Positions 8,609 to 16,430 of a stretch of DNA of 64,000 nucleotides are shown piece after piece. The translations under genes and the position numbers were made by a program. How positions within the stretch are numbered: position 1 is the stretch's first letter; the number at the start of each line of letters is the position of its first letter. The notes beneath the pieces were generated by a model. That model did no database searches. It saw only the letters and a list, made by a program, of their open reading frames with translations, and was not told the DNA's origin. Source of the stretch: Amycolatopsis pretoriensis (GTDB lineage: Bacteria > Actinomycetota > Actinomycetes > Mycobacteriales > Pseudonocardiaceae). Where the stretch lies: NCBI RefSeq assembly GCF_900107925.1, contig NZ_FNUJ01000007.1:186001-250000 (forward strand), in the 5' to 3' direction.

Positions 8609-8847
8609 CTTCGCCGTCCACAAGGGATCGCCCTTCGCGCGGTGCGGGGCGCGGCCGCTCGGGCCGCGCAGTCCTGCGCACCGCACGAAGGAAACCTCGA
8701 CCGCCGCGGCGGCGGACAGGGCCGGGCTCCCCGTCCACCCGCCGCACCGCGGCCGGGCTCGCTCCCGGATCTCGGCTCCCCACGGCCGAAGATCATCCGA
8801 TCCGGTGAACCTCCCGGGCCGTGCGAAAGCCCGGGACCATTCCTCTT

Positions 8848-9567
8848 CTAGAGCCGGCGGAGCACCGCCACGACCTTGCCGAGCACCGTGGCGTCGTCAC
8901 CGGGGATCGGCTCGTACGCCTCGTTGTGCGGCATCAGCCAGATGTGGCCGCCCTTGCGCTTGAACGTCTTGACTGTGGCCTCGCCGTCGATCATCGCCGC
9001 GACGATCTCGCCGTTGTCCGCGTCCGGCTGCTGGCGGACCACGACCCAGTCGCCGTCGGTGATGGCCGCGTCGACCATCGAGTCACCCGTGACCTTCAGC
9101 AGGAACAGCTCGCCCTCGCCGACGATCTCCCGCGGCAGCGGGAACACGTCTTCGATGGCCTGCTCGGCCAGCACCGGGCCACCGGCGGCGATCCGGCCGA
9201 CCAGCGGCACGTACGCCGCCTTCGGCATGACCGGCTGCTGGTCCATCTCGATGCCCATGGGGTTGTCGTCGGTCGCCGAGAGCACGCCGACCGCGCGGGG
9301 ACGGTTCGCGTCCCGCCGCAGGTAGCCCTTGCGCTGCAGGGCGCGCAGCTGGTGCGAGACCGACGACGTCGACGTCAGCCCCACCGCCTCACCGATCTCC
9401 CGGACGCTCGGCGGGTAGCCGAAACGGCTCACCCACGAGCGGATCACGTCGAGGACCTGCTGCTGGCGGACGGTGAGGGTCTCGTCCACGTCGTACACCT
9501 CGGGCATGGGGTGCACACTGCCCCCGGGGGACCCACTGGTCCTGCCCGCCTTGTTCTCCTTCGCCAC
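8848..9567 (-). CDS. lexA: SOS repressor LexA
   Basis: 239-aa SOS repressor/self-cleaving S24 peptidase. N-terminal winged HTH (residues 30-95: LTVRQQQVLDVI...YPPSVREIGEAVGL...SVSHQLRALQRKGYL); C-terminal protease with cleavage bond Ala128-Gly129 (RIAAGGPV), nucleophile Ser163 (TGDSM) and general-base Lys200 (ATVKTF). GTG 9567 is chosen: a GGGAGG lies 9 nt upstream, and the N-terminus VAKENKAGR is a normal actinobacterial LexA start, while the longer frame reads low-complexity sequence. Divergent from the LysM gene across a region with SOS boxes at 9702 and 9782, so it is expected to be autoregulated. Confidence 0.96.
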   Translation of the reverse strand: MAKENKAGRTSGSPGGSVHPMPEVYDVDETLTVRQQQVLDVIRSWVSRFGYPPSVREIGEAVGLTSTSSVSHQLRALQRKGYLRRDANRPRAVGVLSATDDNPMGIEMDQQPVMPKAAYVPLVGRIAAGGPVLAEQAIEDVFPLPREIVGEGELFLLKVTGDSMVDAAITDGDWVVVRQQPDADNGEIVAAMIDGEATVKTFKRKGGHIWLMPHNEAYEPIPGDDATVLGKVVAVLRRL

Positions 9568-9701
9568 TGCGTCGCCTCCCAGACGTTCGCTGCACGTATC
9601 GCGCGCCGGCCGCCGCCCGCCGGGTGCGGGCAGGCTCGCCGGCGGCATCTGCCCGGCAGATGCCCTGGTCACCGACGTTAGCCCCCGGACACGACGATTT
9701 C

Positions 9702-9713
9702 AAACATCTGTTC
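9702..9713. promoter_or_regulatory. Putative SOS box, lexA side
   Basis: AAACATCTGTTC matches the actinobacterial LexA consensus GAAC-N4-GTTC with one mismatch in the left half, and continues CGA on the right as in the extended consensus. It lies 135 bp upstream of the chosen lexA start. Confidence 0.5.
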
Positions 9714-9781
9714 GATCGACACGCCGTGTCCGCTCGATTTTGTCGGTGGTAGGTGGTAGACCTTCGCACGGGCGTTCGATA

Positions 9782-9793
9782 GAACGCTTGTTC
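9782..9793. promoter_or_regulatory. SOS box, LysM side
   Basis: GAACGCTTGTTC is a perfect match to the LexA core GAAC-N4-GTTC, followed by GA. It lies 68 bp upstream of the LysM gene start and is preceded directly by a GTTC-N4-GAAC stretch (9776-9785). Expected to put the LysM gene under SOS control. Confidence 0.75.
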
Positions 9794-9860
9794 GACCTTG
9801 ATCCACGGGCCGGCACCGGCCCCGGAAACGGGCGGACACCAGGGTTTCGAGGAGGTTCGG

Positions 9861-10331
9861 ATGTCCATTCTGGCCGAACGCGGGCACGCCCGCCCGGCGA
9901 CCCCGGTCCCGGCGCAGCCCCGTCCCGTCCGCGTCCTGCGCGGCCGCCGCGGCGAGGTCCAGCGCCCGCCGACACGCGCACGGGTCGTGGCGGGCCGCCG
10001 CCCGGCCGGCGCCCCCTGCGCGGCGCCCCGCCGGGTCCCGGTCCGCTGGCCGTGGCTGGCGGCGCTGGCGGTGGCGAGCTGCCTGGTGGTCACGGGCCTG
10101 GGCTTTATCGGCGGCGGGACGGCGGCGGAAGCCCCGGTGCCGGCGGAGACGGCGACGGTGTCGGTGGGCCAGGGCGACACGCTCTCGTCGATCGCGGCGA
10201 GGTTCGCGCCGGAGAGCGACCCGGGCGCGGTCGTCGCCCGGATCAAGGAGCTGAACCGGCTGGACGGCGCCGTGCTGGTCCCGGGGTTGCCGCTGACGGT
10301 CCCGGTCGCCGGCGGTGTCCCGGCACCCTGA
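9861..10331 (+). CDS. LysM-domain membrane protein, SOS-linked (Rv2719c/ChiZ-like)
   Basis: 156-aa protein with an Arg/Pro-rich cytoplasmic N-terminus (residues 1-65), one transmembrane helix (PWLAALAVASCLVVTGLGFI) and a C-terminal extracytoplasmic LysM domain (VSVGQGDTLSSIAARFAPES...LVPGLPLTVPV) that should bind peptidoglycan. ATG 9861 has GAGGAGG 8 nt upstream. Position, divergent from lexA and followed by nrdR, equals mycobacterial Rv2719c (ChiZ), a LexA-controlled cell-wall protein that delays division during DNA damage. By context and the SOS box at 9782 I infer the same role; sequence outside LysM is too low-complexity to prove orthology. Confidence 0.85.
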   Translation: MSILAERGHARPATPVPAQPRPVRVLRGRRGEVQRPPTRARVVAGRRPAGAPCAAPRRVPVRWPWLAALAVASCLVVTGLGFIGGGTAAEAPVPAETATVSVGQGDTLSSIAARFAPESDPGAVVARIKELNRLDGAVLVPGLPLTVPVAGGVPAP

Positions 10332-10499
10332 CGGCCGGAGATCGACCGGCCGAAGATCACCCGCTTCGGTGAAGTTCGCGCTAGGCCGGACCGGTGAACG
10401 CCAGGTCGTCGCGGATACGCTCGTCCGCATCTCACCCGGGCGGGGCCGGGCATGGCCGTGTCGCTTGCGCACACCCCCGCCGAGTTCTACTCTCGCCCG

Positions 10500-10509
10500 C
10501 TATATGTAG
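10500..10509. promoter_or_regulatory. Possible NrdR box core
   Basis: CTATATGTAG closely resembles the AT-rich core of NrdR boxes (CTATATATAG type) and stands out in this GC-rich sequence. It lies upstream of nrdR-nrdJ. A second, weaker TGTAG element follows at 10522-10526. NrdR boxes normally come as a spaced pair; the second half here is poor, so the call is tentative. Confidence 0.4.
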
Positions 10510-10527
10510 TAGTTACACCGCTGTAGT

Positions 10528-10600
10528 TGGTCCACAGGTTGGGGTAGACTGGGCAGCAGTTGTCCACAGCTGGTCGGCGTTTACCCACCGGATGTCCACA
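10528..10600 (+). promoter_or_regulatory. Three DnaA-box-like 9-mers at exact 32-bp spacing
   Basis: TGGTCCACA (10528-10536), TTGTCCACA (10560-10568, perfect actinobacterial DnaA box) and ATGTCCACA (10592-10600) are direct repeats starting exactly 32 bp apart, about three helical turns, so all face the same side of the DNA. They lie in the 355-bp gap before nrdR (10332-10686), near a possible -10 TAGACT at 10545. DnaA control of ribonucleotide reductase is known in E. coli, so a role in nrdR-nrdJ expression is plausible; the rest of the gap shows no gene. Confidence 0.55.
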
Positions 10601-10686
10601 AAACGATCACCAGGTGCAGGGGTGCATGGTGGCCGCGGAGGACGTCGACCGCGGGCGGCCGGCGAGGAGGGGAAGGTGATCGGCGG

Positions 10687-11181
10687 ATGAGGTGCCCGTT
10701 CTGCCGGCATGCGGACTCCCGGGTCGTCGACTCGCGAGAGGTGGATGAAGGCCAGGCGATCCGCCGGCGGCGCTCGTGCGCGTCGTGCGGGCGGCGGTTC
10801 ACGACTTCGGAGACGATGGTGCTCGCCGTCGTCAAGCGGTCCGGGGTCACCGAACAGTTCAGCCGGGACAAGGTGGTGAGCGGCGTCCGCCGCGCCTGTC
10901 AGGGCAGGCCGGTCGACGACGACGCGCTGCAGCAGCTCGCGCAGCGCGTGGAGGAGTCGATCCGCTCCGCCGGTCTGGCGGAGATCCCGAGTCACGAGGT
11001 CGGCCTGGCCATCCTGGGCCCGCTGCGTGAGCTCGACGGGGTCGCCTACCTCCGGTTCGCCAGCGTCTACCGCTCCTTCTCCTCGGTCGAGGACTTCGAG
11101 AAGGAGATAGCCGATCTTCGTGAGGCCATGGCGGGTTCTGCTGCTCCGGAGGAGAGCGATCAGCGCGAAGACGGCGATTGA
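10687..11181 (+). CDS. nrdR: Transcriptional repressor NrdR
   Basis: 164-aa zinc-finger/ATP-cone repressor that senses ATP/dATP and represses ribonucleotide reductase genes. The zinc ribbon has Cys3, Cys6, Cys31 and Cys34 (MRCPFC ... CASC), followed by the ATP-cone (about residues 47-137: VVKRSGVTEQFSRDKVVSGV...LDGVAYLRFASVYRSF). The acidic tail EESDQREDGD is variable. ATG 10687 has GGGAAGG 10 nt upstream. Located 31 bp before nrdJ, almost certainly one operon, so autorepression is expected. Confidence 0.96.
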   Translation: MRCPFCRHADSRVVDSREVDEGQAIRRRRSCASCGRRFTTSETMVLAVVKRSGVTEQFSRDKVVSGVRRACQGRPVDDDALQQLAQRVEESIRSAGLAEIPSHEVGLAILGPLRELDGVAYLRFASVYRSFSSVEDFEKEIADLREAMAGSAAPEESDQREDGD

Positions 11182-11212
11182 CCGTCCCGCTGCGGGAGTG
11201 AGGGTTCGACCG

Positions 11213-14026
11213 ATGACCGAAACCGTGGGAACCGGGGCCGGCGCGGCCGCCGGCAAGAAGAGCAAGGCGGCCGGCGGGCTGACCGTGAAGCGCGTCTTCA
11301 CCACCGAGGGGCAGCACCCCTACGACCAGGTGACCTGGGAACAGCGCGACGTCGTGATGACGAACTGGCGCGACGGCTCGGTCAACTTCGAGCAGCGCGG
11401 CGTGGAGTTCCCCGACTTCTGGTCGGTCAACGCCACCAACATCGTCACCAGCAAGTACTTCCGCGGCGCCGTCGGCAGCCCGCAGCGCGAGCGCAGCCTC
11501 AAGCAGCTCATCGACCGCGTCGTGAAGACCTACGTCAAGGCCGCGCGCGACCACGGCTACTTCGCCTCGCCGCAGGACCTCGAAATCTTCGAGCACGAGC
11601 TCACCTGGATGCTGCTGCACCAGGTCTTCTCCTTCAACTCCCCGGTCTGGTTCAACGTCGGCACGGCGTCGAAACAGCAGGTCTCGGCGTGTTTCATCCT
11701 CGCCGTCGACGACACGATGGAGTCGATCCTCAACTGGTACCGCGAGGAGGGCCTGATCTTCAAGGGCGGCTCCGGTGCCGGCCTGAACCTCTCCCGCATC
11801 CGCTCCTCGAAGGAACTGCTGACCTCCGGCGGCACCGCTTCCGGCCCGGTCTCGTTCATGCGCGGCGCCGACGCGTCCGCGGGCACCATCAAGTCCGGCG
11901 GTGCCACCCGGCGCGCGGCGAAGATGGTCGTGCTCGACATCGACCACCCGGACATCGAGGAGTTCGTCCAGACGAAGGCCCGCGAAGAGGAGAAGATCAA
12001 GGTCCTCCGCGACGCCGGGTTCGACATGGACCTCTCCGGCGCCGACATCTCCTCGGTGCAGTACCAGAACGCGAACAACTCGGTCCGCGTCACCGACGAG
12101 TTCATGCAGGCGGTCGAGAACGGCACCGACTTCGGCCTGCGGGCCCGGCTCACCGGCGAGGTCATCGACCGGACCGACGCGAAGAAGCTGTTCCGCAGCG
12201 TTTCGCAGGCCGCGTGGGAGTGCGCCGACCCCGGCATCCAGTACGACGGCACGATCAACGACTGGCACACCTGCCCGGAGTCGGGCCGGATCACCGCGTC
12301 GAACCCGTGCAGCGAGTACATGCACCTCGACAACTCGAGCTGCAACCTCGCGTCGCTGAACCTGCTCAAGTTCGTCACGCCCGAGGGCACGTTCGACGCG
12401 CCGCTGTTCGCGCGCGCCGTCGAGTTCGTCATCACGGCGATGGACGTCTCGATCTGCTTCGCGGACTTCCCGACCGAGCCGATCGCCGACACCACGCGCA
12501 AGTTCCGCCAGCTCGGCATCGGGTACGCGAACCTCGGCGCGCTGCTGATGGCGCTGGGCCACGCGTACGACTCCGACGGCGGCCGCGCGCTCGCGGCGGC
12601 GATCACGTCGCTGATGACGGGCGTGTCGTACCGGCGTTCGGCGGAGATGGCCCAGGTCGTCGGCGCGTACGAGGGTTACGCGCGCAACGCCGAGTCGCAC
12701 CAGCGCGTGATGCGCAAGCACGCGGCGGCGAACGAGCTCGTCCGCACCTACCACTCGAACGACGCCGCCGTCCGCGCGCTGGCGACCGAAGAGTGGAAGA
12801 AGGGCATCGACATCGGCGCGAAGCACGGCTGGCGCAACGCGCAGGCGTCGGTGCTCGCGCCCACCGGCACCATCGGCTTCATGATGGACTGCGACACCAC
12901 CGGGATCGAGCCGGACTTCTCGCTGGTGAAGTTCAAGAAGCTCGTCGGCGGCGGCTCGATGCAGATCGTCAACCAGACGGTGCCGCGCGCGCTCACCGCG
13001 CTGGGCTACCAGGACGAGCAGGTCGAGGCGATCGTCGAGTTCGTGGCGCAGAACGGTCACGTCGTCGACGCGCCGGGGCTGCGTCCCGAGCACTACGAGG
13101 TGTTCGACTGCGCGGTCGGCGAGCGCTCGATCGCGCCGATGGGCCACGTCCGGATGATGGCGGCGGTGCAGCCGTTCCTGTCGGGCGCGATCTCGAAGAC
13201 GGTCAACATGCCGGAGTCGGCGACGGTCGAAGAGGTCGAGGAGATCTACTTCCAGGGCTGGAAGCTCGGCCTCAAGGCCCTCGCGATCTACCGCGACAAC
13301 TGCAAGGTCGGCCAGCCGCTGTCCACGGCCAAGAAGGAAACGGCCGTCGCGGAGCCGGAGAAGGTCGTCGAGTACCGGCCGGTCCGCAAGCGCCTGCCGA
13401 AGAAGCGCCCGAGCCAGACGGTGTCGTTCACGGTCGGCGGCGCGGAGGGCTACCTGACGGCGGGCTCGTACCCGGACGACGGCCTCGGCGAGATCTTCGT
13501 CAAGCTGGGCAAGCAGGGTTCGACGCTGGCCGGTGTGATGGACGCGTTCTCGATGTCCATTTCGGTCGGTCTGCAGCACGGCATCCCGCTCGAGTTCTAC
13601 GTTTCGAAGTTCTCGAACCTGCGCTTCGAGCCGGCGGGCATGACCGACGACCCGGACATCCGCATCGCGACGAGCGTGATGGACTACCTGTTCCGCCGCC
13701 TGGCGCTGGACTACCTGCCGTACGAAAAGCGGTCCCAGCTGGGCATCCTGTCGGCGGACGAGCGTTCGGCGGAGGTGGAAGCCACCTACGGCTCCCCCAA
13801 GGTCGACCTCGAGGCGTTGCAGTCCACAGTGGACTCCTCACCGGAGCCGCACGTGGCGGAGCCGGAGCACCCGCACCGCGAAGCCCAGACGACGACGGAG
13901 CTGATGGAGCTGCGCCTCGGCAAGGCGGCGGACGCCCCGCTGTGCATGACGTGCGGAACGAAGATGCGCCCGGCAGGCTCGTGCTACGCCTGCGAAGGCT
14001 GCGGCGCGACGTCCGGTTGTAGCTGA
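11213..14026 (+). CDS. nrdJ: Adenosylcobalamin-dependent class II ribonucleotide reductase
   Basis: 937-aa enzyme reducing ribonucleotides to deoxyribonucleotides using coenzyme B12, independent of oxygen. Hallmarks: NSPVWFNVG near residue 145, the active-site Cys region CFILAVDDTMESI, the NPCSEY motif, NCDTTGIEP-like loop (MMDCDTTGIEPDF), and a C-terminal Cys-rich tail (CMTCGTKM...CYACEGCGATSGCS) that relays reducing equivalents and binds zinc. Full family length. ATG 11213 lies 31 bp after nrdR. A perfect 13-bp hairpin follows at 14034. Contains a copy of the 13-bp palindrome GTCCACAGTGGAC at 13822. Confidence 0.97.
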   Translation: MTETVGTGAGAAAGKKSKAAGGLTVKRVFTTEGQHPYDQVTWEQRDVVMTNWRDGSVNFEQRGVEFPDFWSVNATNIVTSKYFRGAVGSPQRERSLKQLIDRVVKTYVKAARDHGYFASPQDLEIFEHELTWMLLHQVFSFNSPVWFNVGTASKQQVSACFILAVDDTMESILNWYREEGLIFKGGSGAGLNLSRIRSSKELLTSGGTASGPVSFMRGADASAGTIKSGGATRRAAKMVVLDIDHPDIEEFVQTKAREEEKIKVLRDAGFDMDLSGADISSVQYQNANNSVRVTDEFMQAVENGTDFGLRARLTGEVIDRTDAKKLFRSVSQAAWECADPGIQYDGTINDWHTCPESGRITASNPCSEYMHLDNSSCNLASLNLLKFVTPEGTFDAPLFARAVEFVITAMDVSICFADFPTEPIADTTRKFRQLGIGYANLGALLMALGHAYDSDGGRALAAAITSLMTGVSYRRSAEMAQVVGAYEGYARNAESHQRVMRKHAAANELVRTYHSNDAAVRALATEEWKKGIDIGAKHGWRNAQASVLAPTGTIGFMMDCDTTGIEPDFSLVKFKKLVGGGSMQIVNQTVPRALTALGYQDEQVEAIVEFVAQNGHVVDAPGLRPEHYEVFDCAVGERSIAPMGHVRMMAAVQPFLSGAISKTVNMPESATVEEVEEIYFQGWKLGLKALAIYRDNCKVGQPLSTAKKETAVAEPEKVVEYRPVRKRLPKKRPSQTVSFTVGGAEGYLTAGSYPDDGLGEIFVKLGKQGSTLAGVMDAFSMSISVGLQHGIPLEFYVSKFSNLRFEPAGMTDDPDIRIATSVMDYLFRRLALDYLPYEKRSQLGILSADERSAEVEATYGSPKVDLEALQSTVDSSPEPHVAEPEHPHREAQTTTELMELRLGKAADAPLCMTCGTKMRPAGSCYACEGCGATSGCS

Positions 14027-14033
14027 CGGCTCG

Positions 14034-14066
14034 AGCCGGGCGGGCGTTCCCCGCGCCCGCCCGGCT
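14034..14066 (+). terminator. Hairpin after nrdJ
   Basis: Complementary 13-nt arms at 14034-14046 and 14054-14066 (AGCCGGGCGGGCG type) with a 7-nt loop, 8 bp after the nrdJ stop. Also lies between convergent genes, so may stop both. Confidence 0.65.
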
Positions 14067-14099
14067 TCCCGTGTTCGGTGACGGCAGCCGGACGATGCC

Positions 14100-15608
14100 T
14101 CAGCGGGTGAGGACGCGGTCCACCACTCCGGCGAGCTCGTCCGGCCGTCCGCGCCAGGCGATGAAGTGGTCCGGCCGCACCAGTACCGCGCCGCCGTCCG
14201 CGATTCCCGTGTCCCGCAACCATGCTTCGTCCTCGACGACGTGGATGTCGAAGTCGCCGGCCGGGGGTTCACCGGGGCCCATGAACAGGGTGAGCCGGCG
14301 CCCGACCAGGTCCAAAGTAGACAAATCGTCCGCGAGCCAGGCGTGGGGCACCCGGGACCCGGGTGTCCCGTCGAGCACGACGTCCTCCGTGGACGGCAGC
14401 CCGGGCCGCGCGCCGAGCACCGCCGCCGAGTCGTAGCGGTAGCCGAGGTGGACGACCGGCGCGTTGACCACGCCGGCGGCGGCGCGGGCCGCGGCGGCCG
14501 CCGGACCCTGCTCCCAGTGCAACCGCGGATCCGCCAGCCGCCGCAACGCCTGGTCCAGCGCCAGCGCGGCCACCGGACGGCGTTCGGCTTCGTAGGTGTC
14601 CAGCAGGGCCGGACCCGCGGTGCCGTCGAGGACCGCGGCCAGCTTCCACGCCAGGTTGTGCGCGTCGGCGATGCCGGTGTTCGCGCCGAACGCCCCCAGC
14701 GGCGGCACCGCGTGCGCCGCGTCGCCGGCGAGGAACACCCGCCCGGCGCGGAACCGGTCCGCCAGCAGCCCGCGCACCCGCCACGGCAGCACGCTCAGCA
14801 CCTCGACCCCGAGGTCCGGGACGCCGACCGCGGCCCGGATCAGCGCGGCGCAGCGTGCCGGCGGGAAGGCGCCCACCGGCTCGTCGCCGAGGCCGGTGTG
14901 GAAGATCCAGTCCTTTTCGGCGTCGACGGTCACCAGCATCCCGGGCGCGTCCGGCGTCGTGATCGTGCAGTTCGCGAAGTGGTGGCCCTTCGTGTACGGC
15001 GTCAGGTCGGCGCGGAACAGGATGTTGAGCAGCGGCTTGCCGAGCGCGCCCGGCCCCGTCGTGCCGATGCCGAGCGCGGCCCGCACCTCGCTGCGGCCGC
15101 CGTCGGCCGCGACCAGGTAGTCCGCGCGCTCCGTGCGCCGTCCGCCCGGGCCGTCGAGGACCGCGGTGACGCCGGTGTCGTCCTGCTCGAACGCGACGAG
15201 CGTCGTCGAGTACGCGACCGTGGCACCCCGTTCGCGAGCCGCGGTGAGGAGGACCGAGTCGAGCCGGTCTTGCGGGCAGGTCCCGCGCAGCACGCTCGGG
15301 CTGTGCCGGGAAGCAGCGGCGCCGGCCGGCGCGGGAGACAAGGTGTCGGGCAGGTCCGCCGTGGCGAGCGTGGCGGCGTGGATCTTGCCGAGGGTGGCGG
15401 TGCGCCGGACGGCGACTGCCTCGACGGCGTCGGCGATCCCCGCCTGCCGGAAGAACTCCAGCGTGCGGAAGCTCAGGCCGGTGGCGCGCGGGTGGGCGGA
15501 CGGGCCGTCGGCGCGTTCGACGACCAGAGCGCGCACGCCGTGGTGGGCGAGGAAGAGGGCGGTGGACAGGCCGACGGTGCCGCCGCCGGAGATGAGGACG
15601 CGAGTCAT
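14100..15608 (-). CDS. FAD-dependent aromatic monooxygenase
   Basis: 502-aa group A flavin hydroxylase (p-hydroxybenzoate hydroxylase fold; TfdB/RdmE-like). The N-terminal dinucleotide fold reads LISGGGTVGLSTALFLAHHG with the GxGxxG fingerprint, the FAD/NADPH DG motif is AADGGRSEVR, and the flavin-ribityl GD motif is GRVFLAGDAAHAVPP. A thioredoxin-like C-terminal domain follows (about 380-502). Substrate cannot be read from sequence; such enzymes act on phenols or polyketide aromatics and can inactivate rifamycin- or tetracycline-like drugs. Divergent to a TetR regulator with a shared operator at 15623. Confidence 0.9.
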   Translation of the reverse strand: MTRVLISGGGTVGLSTALFLAHHGVRALVVERADGPSAHPRATGLSFRTLEFFRQAGIADAVEAVAVRRTATLGKIHAATLATADLPDTLSPAPAGAAASRHSPSVLRGTCPQDRLDSVLLTAARERGATVAYSTTLVAFEQDDTGVTAVLDGPGGRRTERADYLVAADGGRSEVRAALGIGTTGPGALGKPLLNILFRADLTPYTKGHHFANCTITTPDAPGMLVTVDAEKDWIFHTGLGDEPVGAFPPARCAALIRAAVGVPDLGVEVLSVLPWRVRGLLADRFRAGRVFLAGDAAHAVPPLGAFGANTGIADAHNLAWKLAAVLDGTAGPALLDTYEAERRPVAALALDQALRRLADPRLHWEQGPAAAAARAAAGVVNAPVVHLGYRYDSAAVLGARPGLPSTEDVVLDGTPGSRVPHAWLADDLSTLDLVGRRLTLFMGPGEPPAGDFDIHVVEDEAWLRDTGIADGGAVLVRPDHFIAWRGRPDELAGVVDRVLTR

Positions 15609-15622
15609 GGTGTACCCCCAGG

Positions 15623-15663
15623 TATGGTTACAGTGTTCTCACTATGGATACACTGTAGCCATA
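15623..15663. promoter_or_regulatory. Operator for the TetR/monooxygenase pair
   Basis: Inverted repeat TATGGTTACAGTGT (15623-15636) and ACACTGTAGCCATA (15650-15663), 13 of 14 positions complementary, 13-bp spacer. It fills the 69-bp region between the two divergent starts and is AT-rich for this genome, so it is the likely TetR site. Confidence 0.7.
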
Positions 15664-15677
15664 CTTGGAGGAGGACG

Positions 15678-16379
15678 ATGGCGGACGAGCCGGCGCTGGT
15701 CTGGGCCAAGGAGCGGCGAAGCCCGCGGCGCCAGGCCCCGAGCGTCGAACAGATCGTGCGGACGGCGCTCGCCATCGCCGACGCCGAGGGTGTGCCCGCG
15801 CTTTCGATGCGCCGGGTCGCGGCGGACCTCGGCTCGGGCACGGCGTCGCTCTACCGCTACGTCGCGAGCCGCGACGAGCTGCTGGACCTGATGATCGACG
15901 AGGTCAAGGCCGCCGAGCGCACCGAGCTCACCGGCGACTGGCGCGCCGACCTGGCGAGCGTCGCCCACCAGGTCCGCGCGACGCTGCTGCGGCACCCCTG
16001 GTTGAGCGGCGAGATCCCCGGCCGCCCGGCGCTGGGGACGAACTCGCTGCGCCGGCACGAAGCCGCCCTCGCGGCGGCCGCGCAGCTCAGCGGCGACATC
16101 ACCTTCGCGGCGGGGGCGGTGGACGTCGTGCTCGCCTACGTCTTCGGCACGGTGACGCAGGAGCTGGCGGAGCTGCAGGCCCAGCGCCGGTCCGGGCTGA
16201 CGAAGGAGCAGTGGCAGGCGAGCGTCGGCCCGTACATCCGCGAAGTCATCGCAAGCGGCGAGTACCCGCAGTTCGCGCGCCGGGTGATCGAGGGGGAGGA
16301 CCGGACCGCCGAGGAGGTGTTCGCCTTCGGCCTGGACTGCGTGCTCGACGGCATCGCGGCCCGCGCGCCGCGGCCCTGA
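15678..16379 (+). CDS. TetR-family repressor
   Basis: 233-aa regulator with an N-terminal TetR HTH (residues about 20-68: PSVEQIVRTALAIADAEGVPALSMRRVAADLGSGTASLYRYVASRDELLDL) and a C-terminal ligand domain of the tetracycline-repressor C type (DWRADLASVAHQVRATLLRHPWL). ATG 15678 has GGAGGAGG 5-12 nt upstream. It presumably represses itself and the divergent flavin monooxygenase, and would be induced by that enzyme's substrate. Ends 7 bp before a bidirectional terminator. Confidence 0.92.
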   Translation: MADEPALVWAKERRSPRRQAPSVEQIVRTALAIADAEGVPALSMRRVAADLGSGTASLYRYVASRDELLDLMIDEVKAAERTELTGDWRADLASVAHQVRATLLRHPWLSGEIPGRPALGTNSLRRHEAALAAAAQLSGDITFAAGAVDVVLAYVFGTVTQELAELQAQRRSGLTKEQWQASVGPYIREVIASGEYPQFARRVIEGEDRTAEEVFAFGLDCVLDGIAARAPRP

Positions 16380-16385
16380 ACGCGA

Positions 16386-16419
16386 ACGAGCCGGGCCCGC
16401 GGCTGCGGGCCCGGCTCGT
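16386..16419. terminator. Bidirectional terminator
   Basis: Perfect 15-bp arms (16386-16400, 16405-16419) around a GGCT loop between the convergent tetR and secreted-protein genes. Confidence 0.75.
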
Positions 16420-16430
16420 GCGTTCACGGA

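Noticed and set aside
10332..10686. Cobalamin or other riboswitch upstream of nrdR-nrdJ
   Set aside because: No B12-box core or multi-helix layout; the segment is better explained by DnaA-like and NrdR-like sites. A B12-dependent enzyme is also not normally repressed by B12.
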